A stretch of 64,000 nt of DNA from Bacillota bacterium (lineage in GTDB: Bacteria > Bacillota > Clostridia > Acetivibrionales > DSM-1351). Positions 1 to 6,581 of the stretch are shown in pieces (the stretch's first letter is position 1; each line of letters begins with the position of its first letter). Where the stretch lies: NCBI GenBank assembly GCA_023400235.1, contig JAEXFI010000049.1, positions 1 through 64,000 on the forward strand. Reading direction: 5' to 3'. Below the pieces are notes generated by a model. It was not told the DNA's origin, did no database searches, and saw only the letters and a program-made list of their open reading frames with translations. The position numbers and the translations under genes are program-made.

Positions 1-2229
1 ACCAACCTGAAAAAAGACGGGACAATCCTGGAAGAATACAAATATACCTATGACGGAGCAGGAAATCAGACCACAAAAACAGAAACAATTAAGGGGAAAG
101 AAAAAGGCACCACAGCCTATCGCTATAACAGCCTGAACAGGCTGCTGGAAATAACCGAGCCCCAGCAGGCAACAGGAAGCCGTAAAACCACAGGCTACAC
201 CTATGACGCCTCGGGCAACAGAGAAACAGAGCAGGTACAGGCAAAAACCGCAACAGGCACAGCCATAACCCTGACCACCTACAAAAACGACGAGCAGAAC
301 AGACTGGTAGTAGCAACGGAAGAAAAAGGTGACGGCACCAAAAAAACCACCGCCTACACCTATGACAACAACGGCAACCTGACCCGAAAAAGTATGGAGC
401 AAACCCGTGAAATAGACGCGTCCAACCCTCCCAAGGCTAAATTTGGAATGTACATAGAAGGCCAGAAGGACGGAGCTACAAAAAATGCAAAGCCCATAGT
501 AGCAGGCACCGCCAGCTATGAATATGACGTGTGGAACCAGTTGGTAAAAGCCACCACAGGAGAAGGCACCAGCACGTATAAATATAACGGGGAAGGCTAC
601 AGGACAGAAAAAACAGAAAACGGGAAAACCACCAGAAGCCTTTACGAAGGGGACAAGGTAATCCTGGAGACAGACGAAAACGGAAAAGAAACCGCCAGGA
701 ACATATATGGGACAAACCTCCTGCAAAGGACAGTGACCACCAGGGAAAGCGGAACCACAAAAGAGGAAACCTACAGCTACATGTACAACGGCCATGGAGA
801 CGTAACAGCACTCTTGGGAGCAGTAGCCGCCAGCTATTACTATGATGCCTTTGGAAGCCAACTGGAAACACACTACTACAATGCAGCCGGCACAGAAATC
901 AGCAAGGCGGTCGACAATCCGTACCGCTATGCAGGCTATCAATACGACAGCGCAACGGACCTCTACTACCTGAACGCAAGAATGTATGATGCAAAAACAG
1001 CAAGATTCCTGCAGGAGGATACCTATCTGGGCAATGCAGGTGACCCGCTGAGCTTGAATTTGTATACGTATTGCCATAATGAGCCTGTGATGTATGTGGA
1101 CCCGACGGGGCATACGGCTGCAACAATTAAGGTTGGAAATGTGCCAATTGGAAATGCAAAGTGCAGTAATGGAGTTTCAACAGGTAATCTGACAGATATT
1201 GTAGACGGATTAGGGGGTAAAACTACTACTACTACTACTACCAAAGGAGTATACACAGTTACAATACCAAATGCTGTAACAGGTAAAAATGTAACACTTA
1301 CTCTAAATACTAAAACCAATAAGATTTATGATAAAAATGGAAATGAATTGTTAGATGTTAAAATAGAAAACAATAAAACACAGGTCGAGGTTAAGCAATT
1401 GACCAACCTTGCCGGAGTAAGTGATACCGTTAGTTGGTGGATTGATTCTAATAAGCAGACAAATGTGGTTGTTCAGCCTGATATGAAGGGTGCAGCTGTT
1501 CAGGTAACCAGATCAGGTAATGCTATAAATGTTAATGCTTATATAGAATTTACAGGTGACTATAAGGATATATTTCCTGGAACAAATATAACATATGCTG
1601 ATGTTGCAGCTGCTGGTATATTAAATAAATGGAATAATATATTTACAGGAAATCAATACGACTTTAGTCCTGGACAAAAAATTACTTTAAATACAAAGAT
1701 TTATAGTAATCAGAAAAGTTCAGCTAACCTTTGGACTTCAGCTACTTTTAAACAAAAAAACTTTGTAGAAATAAATATTAACAATACTAATCCGACCATG
1801 ATTTTTGGTATTAGAAAAGAGTGGAATGTTCCACATATGAGTGGGGGACAAGGAGAATGGTCTATAAATAATGAAAAGGAAATAACAATGTATCGCAGTC
1901 ACAGTGGAGACCCTAATGAATATGGTCAAGATGGATATTCATTTACTGCAGCACATGAATTCGGTCACGTACTTGGGTTGGGAGATGCATATGGATATGC
2001 ACCGGGAGCGTCTAAAGAAAAAATGAAGGAAAATGACAATAGACCAGAAGCACCAAACACAATTGAGTGCCCGAATTTAGGATGGAAAAAAGGCGGGATA
2101 ATGAGAGATAATGGAGTTGTTACAGCTAATGATGTAGAAATGGTTTGGGAGGCATGGTCCACAAATGAATGGCAATATTTTACTAATTATAATGGACATA
2201 ATAAATCAAGAGTAATAAGAAGTTATTAA
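1..2229 (+). CDS. Rhs/YD-repeat polymorphic toxin, 3' part, with metzincin-like protease tip
   Basis: The gene is open at the left edge; 742 residues remain. The first ~365 residues carry YD repeats (such as YTYDGAGNQ, YTYDASGNRE, YTYDNNGNLT) and the Rhs-associated core, ending in DPTGH at 1099-1113. After that boundary the sequence becomes AT-rich and unrelated to Rhs, the usual sign of an exchangeable toxin tip. The tip (~370 residues) contains HEFGHVLGLGD at 1954-1986, a zinc-binding HExxHxxGxxD motif with Asp as third ligand as in snapalysin-type metzincins. A GGIM sequence at 2092-2103 fits a Met-turn. Known family role: Rhs proteins deliver C-terminal toxins to neighbouring cells. The inferred activity here is proteolysis; target and secretion route are not visible. 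The N-terminus is outside the window. Confidence 0.88.
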   Translation, partial: TNLKKDGTILEEYKYTYDGAGNQTTKTETIKGKEKGTTAYRYNSLNRLLEITEPQQATGSRKTTGYTYDASGNRETEQVQAKTATGTAITLTTYKNDEQNRLVVATEEKGDGTKKTTAYTYDNNGNLTRKSMEQTREIDASNPPKAKFGMYIEGQKDGATKNAKPIVAGTASYEYDVWNQLVKATTGEGTSTYKYNGEGYRTEKTENGKTTRSLYEGDKVILETDENGKETARNIYGTNLLQRTVTTRESGTTKEETYSYMYNGHGDVTALLGAVAASYYYDAFGSQLETHYYNAAGTEISKAVDNPYRYAGYQYDSATDLYYLNARMYDAKTARFLQEDTYLGNAGDPLSLNLYTYCHNEPVMYVDPTGHTAATIKVGNVPIGNAKCSNGVSTGNLTDIVDGLGGKTTTTTTTKGVYTVTIPNAVTGKNVTLTLNTKTNKIYDKNGNELLDVKIENNKTQVEVKQLTNLAGVSDTVSWWIDSNKQTNVVVQPDMKGAAVQVTRSGNAINVNAYIEFTGDYKDIFPGTNITYADVAAAGILNKWNNIFTGNQYDFSPGQKITLNTKIYSNQKSSANLWTSATFKQKNFVEININNTNPTMIFGIRKEWNVPHMSGGQGEWSINNEKEITMYRSHSGDPNEYGQDGYSFTAAHEFGHVLGLGDAYGYAPGASKEKMKENDNRPEAPNTIECPNLGWKKGGIMRDNGVVTANDVEMVWEAWSTNEWQYFTNYNGHNKSRVIRSY

Positions 2230-2247
2230 CCGAAAGGAAAATGTGAC

Positions 2248-2644
2248 ATGAAAAGAAATAGAAAAATATTAGTTTTATTAATAACTATAATAATTGTAGT
2301 AGTCGCAGCTCTTATTTTATTTATAACTAGCAAAGAACCCACATTGTCAAAGGAAGAAATTATTCAGCGTTTTGTTGACAATAAAGAAATATTTATTGAA
2401 ATACAAAAATATGATGGAGATTACAATGGCAATGAATATTATAATAAAATAACTAAGTATCAAGAAATATCAAATGGAAATGGTATTTCGAGAGCTGGTG
2501 ACATGATTTGGTTTGTAATGGATAACGAGAGAGGAGGGAATTGTATATATAAAGAGTGATATTCTGCCTGATGTAGACCCTGGTATGGGAGAGTGTGAAC
2601 GTATTGAAAAGAATTGGTTTTATTATGTTATAAAGCATACATAA
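2248..2644 (+). pseudogene. Small membrane-anchored protein, frameshifted; candidate immunity gene
   Basis: The first frame (2248-2559, 103 residues) begins with a short basic stretch and one strong membrane segment (about residues 7-26), followed by a charged domain facing outward. It stops at 2557-2559. The next forward frame continues with a protein-like stretch (SDILPDVDPGMGECERIEKN, then WFYYVIKHT) to a stop at 2642-2644. A one-base slip within the purine-rich run near 2524-2540 would join both frames into about 131 residues, so this is a frameshifted gene or a base error. It follows the Rhs gene by 18 bp with a GAAAGGAAAA ribosome site. Position suggests an immunity or accessory role for the protease tip; I do not recognise the family. 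Confidence 0.55.
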
Positions 2645-2729
2645 ATGAACACGTAATCAAATGATTACTAAATTCACTATAGGAGAATTTTTGTAAAGTA
2701 AACAAATGAACTTTGAAAAGGAAAAAATT

Positions 2730-3188
2730 ATGAAAAATACAAAAAGTTTATTGCTTAGGCCTTATATAATATTTTTTGCACTTATTCTGGTCTTAACATT
2801 GTCAGGTTGTTCAAATGATAGCTCTGATTCACAATATATTGTAAGTGCAAAAGAATTCAATAGTACATATTTTGAAATTGTTGAATGCATTGATTCGCGA
2901 GATACTTTAAAATCATTACAGCAATTACAAAATGAGGAGAATACCGAGAAATTAGAGCAAATCAAAGATCTATTAAAAGACATTAAGCAAAATATACCAA
3001 AGGATAGAGAGCAAATATTTCACACATTTGAACTAAGATATAATGACTTAGTATTTTTAAAGGGATCTTATTCCAAATTTGAAAGCTTAAATGAGGATGA
3101 TAGGGGAAAGATTGACACAATATTCATATCGATTGATATGGATAAAGAGAACTGGAAAGATAAGAAGTCTTCTATTAAATGGTATTAG
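2730..3188 (+). CDS. Small lipoprotein of unknown function, second Rhs-linked cargo gene
   Basis: This encodes 152 residues with a lipoprotein signal: basic start (MKNTKS), hydrophobic core and lipobox LSGC, so it should be anchored on the outer face of the membrane. The mature part is helical and charged, with a Gln/Glu/Lys-rich stretch, and no catalytic motif is evident. The ATG at 2730 is preferred over an upstream in-frame ATG at 2706 because AAAGGAAA precedes it and the signal peptide then begins correctly. Low GC matches the Rhs tip and the preceding small gene, consistent with co-transfer. A surface-exposed immunity protein against the protease tip is a reasonable inference; nothing in the sequence proves it. 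Confidence 0.6.
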   Translation: MKNTKSLLLRPYIIFFALILVLTLSGCSNDSSDSQYIVSAKEFNSTYFEIVECIDSRDTLKSLQQLQNEENTEKLEQIKDLLKDIKQNIPKDREQIFHTFELRYNDLVFLKGSYSKFESLNEDDRGKIDTIFISIDMDKENWKDKKSSIKWY

Positions 3189-3530
3189 TGCAGAAATGCA
3201 TAAATAGCAATTCTATAATCAAGGCTGGGAGCATTTTGCCCAAGCCTTGATTTATGTGGAAGATAAGTTTATCAACCGCAAGAGCAAAATCCCTATAGGC
3301 CCATGCTGACCGTGCTACCGGCAGCAGCCCCTGCAAGCAAATCCTGCAAGGTAATATTTTCATCAGCGCTTCAGCACATACACCCGTGAATTTTTAAATA
3401 GTCACAATTTATTATTAAAAACATAAAATGATAGTGCAGGGGCATAGGGCACATATACCGCATAATTGGCACAAGCGCAGAGCAGCGTCTGTGCTGCCTT
3501 TGTTAAAAACATTCTGACTTTGTGCTATAT
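3189..3530. other. Non-coding stretch after the Rhs cargo genes
   Basis: No convincing gene is seen here. It begins with a strong hairpin at 3218-3251, listed separately. The rest mixes GC-rich and AT-rich patches with short imperfect repeats (for example CTGCAAG near 3331 and 3345) and may be decayed remnants of earlier insertions at the edge of the variable Rhs region. I could not assign any part to a known element. Confidence 0.4.
3218..3251 (+). terminator. Strong hairpin, probable terminator of the Rhs cargo genes
   Basis: Arms ATCAAGGCTGGG and CCCAAGCCTTGAT pair over about 12 bp with a single bulged A around a nine-base loop. It begins 30 bp after the lipoprotein stop. Only TTTAT follows, so the U-tract is poor and termination may be inefficient or Rho-assisted. 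Confidence 0.5.
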
Positions 3531-3597
3531 AATTAAGTGTTATGTAATTAAGTGTTATATAATTAAGTTTATGTATTCAAGTGTTATGTATTCAAGG
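3531..3597 (+). repeat. 15-bp tandem repeat, about 4.5 copies, ahead of murA
   Basis: Imperfect units aattaagtgttatgt, aattaagtgttatat, aattaagtttatgt and attcaagtgttatgt follow one another, with a partial fifth unit running into AAGGAGGG. They lie about 65-130 bp upstream of the murA start, in the region expected to hold its promoter or leader. Such arrays can change copy number by slippage. Confidence 0.75.
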
Positions 3598-3659
3598 AGG
3601 GAAAGTCGTGCAGTTTAAATTATCTATAATGTCCCAGCGTGACGGAGGTGTGTTTGATA

Positions 3660-4008
3660 ATGAACAAATTAATAATAAAGGGAGGTAAGAAGCTCAAAGG
3701 TGAAATTGCTATCGAAGGGGCAAAAAACTCAGTACTGCCAATATTAGCCGCAACTATTCTGAACGGCGGAGAGAACGTAATAAAAAATTGTCCCATGTTC
3801 AGTGATGTGGAAGTCATTATTGACATACTCAGAACCATTGGCTGCAAGGTAAAAATAGAAGATAATGTTGCAATAATCGATTCCACAACAATATCTTCTA
3901 CCGTAGTACCTGAAAGCCTGGCTTCGGAAATGAGATCTTCCATAATATTAATGGGCCCGCTGCTTGCCAGAGAAGGAAAAGTCACTATAAGCTATCCGGG
4001 TGGTTGTG
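3660..4008 (+). pseudogene. murA: murA 5' part (codons 1-116) of a split UDP-GlcNAc enolpyruvyl transferase gene
   Basis: The protein begins MNKLIIKGGKKLKGEI and ends at PGGC, where Cys116 corresponds to the catalytic, fosfomycin-reactive Cys115 of E. coli MurA. MurA commits UDP-GlcNAc to peptidoglycan synthesis. The start at 3660 has GGAGGTG nine bases upstream; an in-frame GTG at 3639 is less likely. After TGT-G the MurA frame leaves homology and stops at 4067 after 19 unrelated residues. The missing part, beginning EIGPRP, resumes in the same orientation at 14637. Alone this fragment cannot form the two-domain enzyme. Either the gene is inactive, or the intervening DNA is removed in some cells, or the arrangement is strain-specific. 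A second murA copy elsewhere would be expected. Confidence 0.9.
3999..4008 (+). repeat. Left copy of 10-bp direct repeat bounding the murA insertion
   Basis: GGTGGTTGTG here matches GGTGGCTGTG at 14627-14636 with one mismatch. It encodes the Gly-Gly-Cys of the MurA active-site loop. Recombination between the copies would excise 10,628 bp and restore the murA frame exactly. Whether it is a recombination core or the remains of a conserved codon stretch cannot be told from one sequence. Confidence 0.7.
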
Positions 4009-4437
4009 TTACTTTATATCCCCTATGTCAACATTTCTTTTCTTCAGTTCCACCAGCATTTTTCTGAATTGCAGGGCCTTTCTTATTTTATTGATTAATA
4101 AAAACTTGTTGGTCATATTTAAAGGCTTCAGAATGAAATCATAAATATCATAATTATAGACCTTTTCCAACTGGTGATTATCTACACCTGATGCGACTAT
4201 TACAGGTATTTCCTTGTAATAGGGTGTCTTTGAGAACTCTTCAAGAAAACCGTAGCCATCCAGAACGGGCATGACCATGTCCAGGATGATTATATCCACG
4301 TTGCGGCTTTCCACCAAATCCAGGGCTTCTCTGCCGTTTAAAGCTGAAAGGATATTTACGTGTTCCTTGTAGAGAAAATTTCTGAGAATTGCATTATCTA
4401 GTACGTTATCATCGGTAACAAGAATAGTACTGATCAT
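4009..4437 (-). CDS. Stand-alone response-regulator receiver protein
   Basis: At 142 residues it is a single receiver domain with no output domain. Acidic pair Asp9-Asp10, phospho-acceptor Asp53 (IILDMVMP), Ser83 in the Thr/Ser position and Lys104 (LKP) are all present, so it should be phosphorylatable. A short charged tail follows. The stop codon begins directly at the left murA junction, so the gene end marks the edge of the inserted segment. It is divergent from the ECF sigma gene and has no histidine kinase neighbour. The partner kinase is unknown. Confidence 0.85.
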   Translation of the reverse strand: MISTILVTDDNVLDNAILRNFLYKEHVNILSALNGREALDLVESRNVDIIILDMVMPVLDGYGFLEEFSKTPYYKEIPVIVASGVDNHQLEKVYNYDIYDFILKPLNMTNKFLLINKIRKALQFRKMLVELKKRNVDIGDIK

Positions 4438-4585
4438 AAGAACTCCTTTTTGTTAATTGTTATATTTAAGTAAATTCTATACTATTATTAATATTACCTT
4501 TTAAAAATACTTAAAAAAATACTCTAAAAATGTAAAAAAAAATGTTAATAGTTCACAAAGGGGAGCATAAAAATGGCCGGGATGT

Positions 4586-4615
4586 TTGCGGCTTAACATG
4601 AGGCTATGCTATAAT
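4586..4615 (+). promoter_or_regulatory. Candidate promoter of the ECF sigma operon
   Basis: TTGCGG and TATAAT are separated by 18 bp, 64 bp before the sigma gene start. The -10 box is perfect and the -35 is weak. It reads as a vegetative-type promoter; no ECF-type autoregulatory promoter was recognised. Confidence 0.5.
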
Positions 4616-4678
4616 GATTTTTGAAACCAAAGCTAAAAATTATATAATTTGGACCTATAAGAAGAAAGTAGGATCAAA

Positions 4679-5275
4679 ATGGAATATGATAATGAAAAAA
4701 GATTGCTGACAAAAGCTCGGCAGGGTAGTGCTCAGGCATTTGAAGAACTTTCGGAGGAGCACTATACCAAGGTTTACAATATATGCCATAGAATGCTGAA
4801 TAATCCTGAAGATGCTGTTGAGCAGGCACAGGAAGCATTTATAAAAGCCTTCAGATACATAAAAGATTTTAAAGGGAATTGTTCTTTTTCAACCTGGTTA
4901 TATCGGATTGCAACAAATACTTGCCTTGATTTTATCCGGAAGAATAAAAATAAGCATAATGTTTCCTTGGAGCAGGAAACCTATGAGGATATTACCATAA
5001 AGGACAGGCTGATGTCGGATTTGCCCGGCCCTGAAAAGATTGCGGAAACTAATGCTCAGGTAGCTGCTATTAAAGAGGCTATGGCTAAAATGAGCGAAAA
5101 AAACAGAATAATCATTGTTCTCCGGGACTACATGGGACTAAGCTATGATCAGATAGCCGAATCTCTGGAGACCCCGGTAGGAACCGTTAAATCCCGAATA
5201 AGCAGGGCAAGGGCCGAATTAAGGGAATTGTTGTGCCAGGGCAAGGAACATTTGTTTACAGACTACGTCAAATAA
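4679..5275 (+). CDS. ECF-type RNA polymerase sigma factor
   Basis: The 198 residues match the length of group 4 (ECF) sigma factors. Region 2 covers about residues 20-90, with a core-binding stretch and the STWLYRIATNTCLDFIRK segment of -10 recognition. Region 4 covers about 125-185, with a helix-turn-helix around YDQIAESLETPVGTVKSRIS. It directs RNA polymerase to a stress regulon, probably of envelope type given the membrane anti-sigma. The anti-sigma gene follows after 19 bp, the usual paired arrangement. The target promoters cannot be deduced here. Confidence 0.9.
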   Translation: MEYDNEKRLLTKARQGSAQAFEELSEEHYTKVYNICHRMLNNPEDAVEQAQEAFIKAFRYIKDFKGNCSFSTWLYRIATNTCLDFIRKNKNKHNVSLEQETYEDITIKDRLMSDLPGPEKIAETNAQVAAIKEAMAKMSEKNRIIIVLRDYMGLSYDQIAESLETPVGTVKSRISRARAELRELLCQGKEHLFTDYVK

Positions 5276-5294
5276 TATTGGAAGGAGGGATAAC

Positions 5295-6566
5295 ATGAAT
5301 TTCTGTCAAAAAATTGATTTATATATTTCACTATATATTGACAATAAACTGGAAGCAGAAGCAGAAGAATCGTTTTTAAAACATATTGGGGAATGTCCGG
5401 AGTGCGCTGAAAAGCTCGAGCAAGAGACTCTTTTCACAGATTTGTGCAGGAATGACGAGCCTGTGGCCTTGCCGGAAAATTTCACGGCCGTGCTGCATTC
5501 CAAGCTTTTGGACGTGGCTCAAAAGGAGCAAAAAGCCCCCAATACCAGGTTGTTGTTTAATAAAAAGTATATGACGGCTGTTTCTTCCGCCGCGGTAGTG
5601 GTTATCTCACTTCTGGCATATAATCTTATACCCGGAAGCGGAGTCTTTGAAAACAAATCTGTTGCAGGCGCTTCAAATGAAAGCTTGGTATCCGGAGCGG
5701 TGGTTTCCGGAGGTGATTCTGAAACAGCTTTAAAGTTTAACGAGAGCATAGCGGGCGGAGAAGCCCAAGGAAATACCAGCAGTCCTGAAATACAAAAGGC
5801 TCCTGAGGGTGGAAATGTTACTGCGGAACAGGCTGCCCAAAGCAGCGAAGAGAATGCTCCGGTGATGAAAAATGAGGCTGCGGGGGATATGGGGATGGCT
5901 GACAGGAAAGCCTCCTTCTTTGGCAGTGCAAGCCAGGCTGAAAACGCAGGAGCCATAAAGGCCAAGTCTGACAGAGTAAGAAAGCAGGCGGAAGTTCCTG
6001 AGAAGAGTACCCCGGCTGCTACAGGCGGCAATGCCTCATCCCGGGACAACCAGCAGGACCAGAAGCAATTAAAAAGTGAAATGGCCTCCATACTTTCAGC
6101 CGATACAGGTATACATTATTACACCAGCTATGTTGAACTGGAGTTGATTTTTTCACATGCTGATACCGGCCTCAAGGAACTGGACACACTTATGGATGAA
6201 AAAGGAGCGATTCAGCTAGGCGCAGGCATGGTCAACGGATTTGAGGCAAACACTGCAGGGATAGCGCAATACGTGGATTACAGCGTTCCTCTGAGTGCGT
6301 ATGCTGCTTTGCAAAGCGAAGCATTATTAAAATATAATATGGAATTTAAGGCTAAAACTGATATAATAAAAACTGATGTCACAATTGAATACAACAATCT
6401 TGAAAATGAGAAAATAGATATCGAAAATAAGATAAAGGAAGCCTTAAAAAACGGGAAGGACATATCCGCCCTGGAAACGGAAAAATCCGTTTTGCTCAAG
6501 CAAATGGAAGCTATCATAGCTAATAAAGACAGTATGACTGTCAGGATTTTTCTGGTGAACAAGTAA
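5295..6566 (+). CDS. Membrane anti-sigma factor with zinc-finger N-terminus and long extracellular domain
   Basis: The protein has 423 residues. The N-terminus (about 1-60) has the HxxxCxxC motif (HIGECPEC) of zinc-containing anti-sigma domains that hold ECF sigma factors at the membrane. One membrane segment follows near residues 93-112 (MTAVSSAAVVVISLLAYNLI). Then comes a ~150-residue low-complexity, Ala/Ser/Glu-rich linker, and a C-terminal folded domain (about 265-423) with a coiled-coil stretch rich in Glu, Lys and Ile. The C-terminal layout resembles DUF4349-type sensors, which is a tentative match. The gene follows its sigma factor and precedes polA by 15 bp, so it may be co-transcribed with polA. 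Release probably depends on regulated proteolysis; no cleavage site is evident. Confidence 0.82.
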   Translation: MNFCQKIDLYISLYIDNKLEAEAEESFLKHIGECPECAEKLEQETLFTDLCRNDEPVALPENFTAVLHSKLLDVAQKEQKAPNTRLLFNKKYMTAVSSAAVVVISLLAYNLIPGSGVFENKSVAGASNESLVSGAVVSGGDSETALKFNESIAGGEAQGNTSSPEIQKAPEGGNVTAEQAAQSSEENAPVMKNEAAGDMGMADRKASFFGSASQAENAGAIKAKSDRVRKQAEVPEKSTPAATGGNASSRDNQQDQKQLKSEMASILSADTGIHYYTSYVELELIFSHADTGLKELDTLMDEKGAIQLGAGMVNGFEANTAGIAQYVDYSVPLSAYAALQSEALLKYNMEFKAKTDIIKTDVTIEYNNLENEKIDIENKIKEALKNGKDISALETEKSVLLKQMEAIIANKDSMTVRIFLVNK

Positions 6567-6581
6567 GGCTGGAGGGCATTA

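Noticed and set aside
3175..3363. Small minus-strand gene after the lipoprotein
   Set aside because: It has no ribosome site, no recognisable domain, and overlaps the hairpin and the lipoprotein end.
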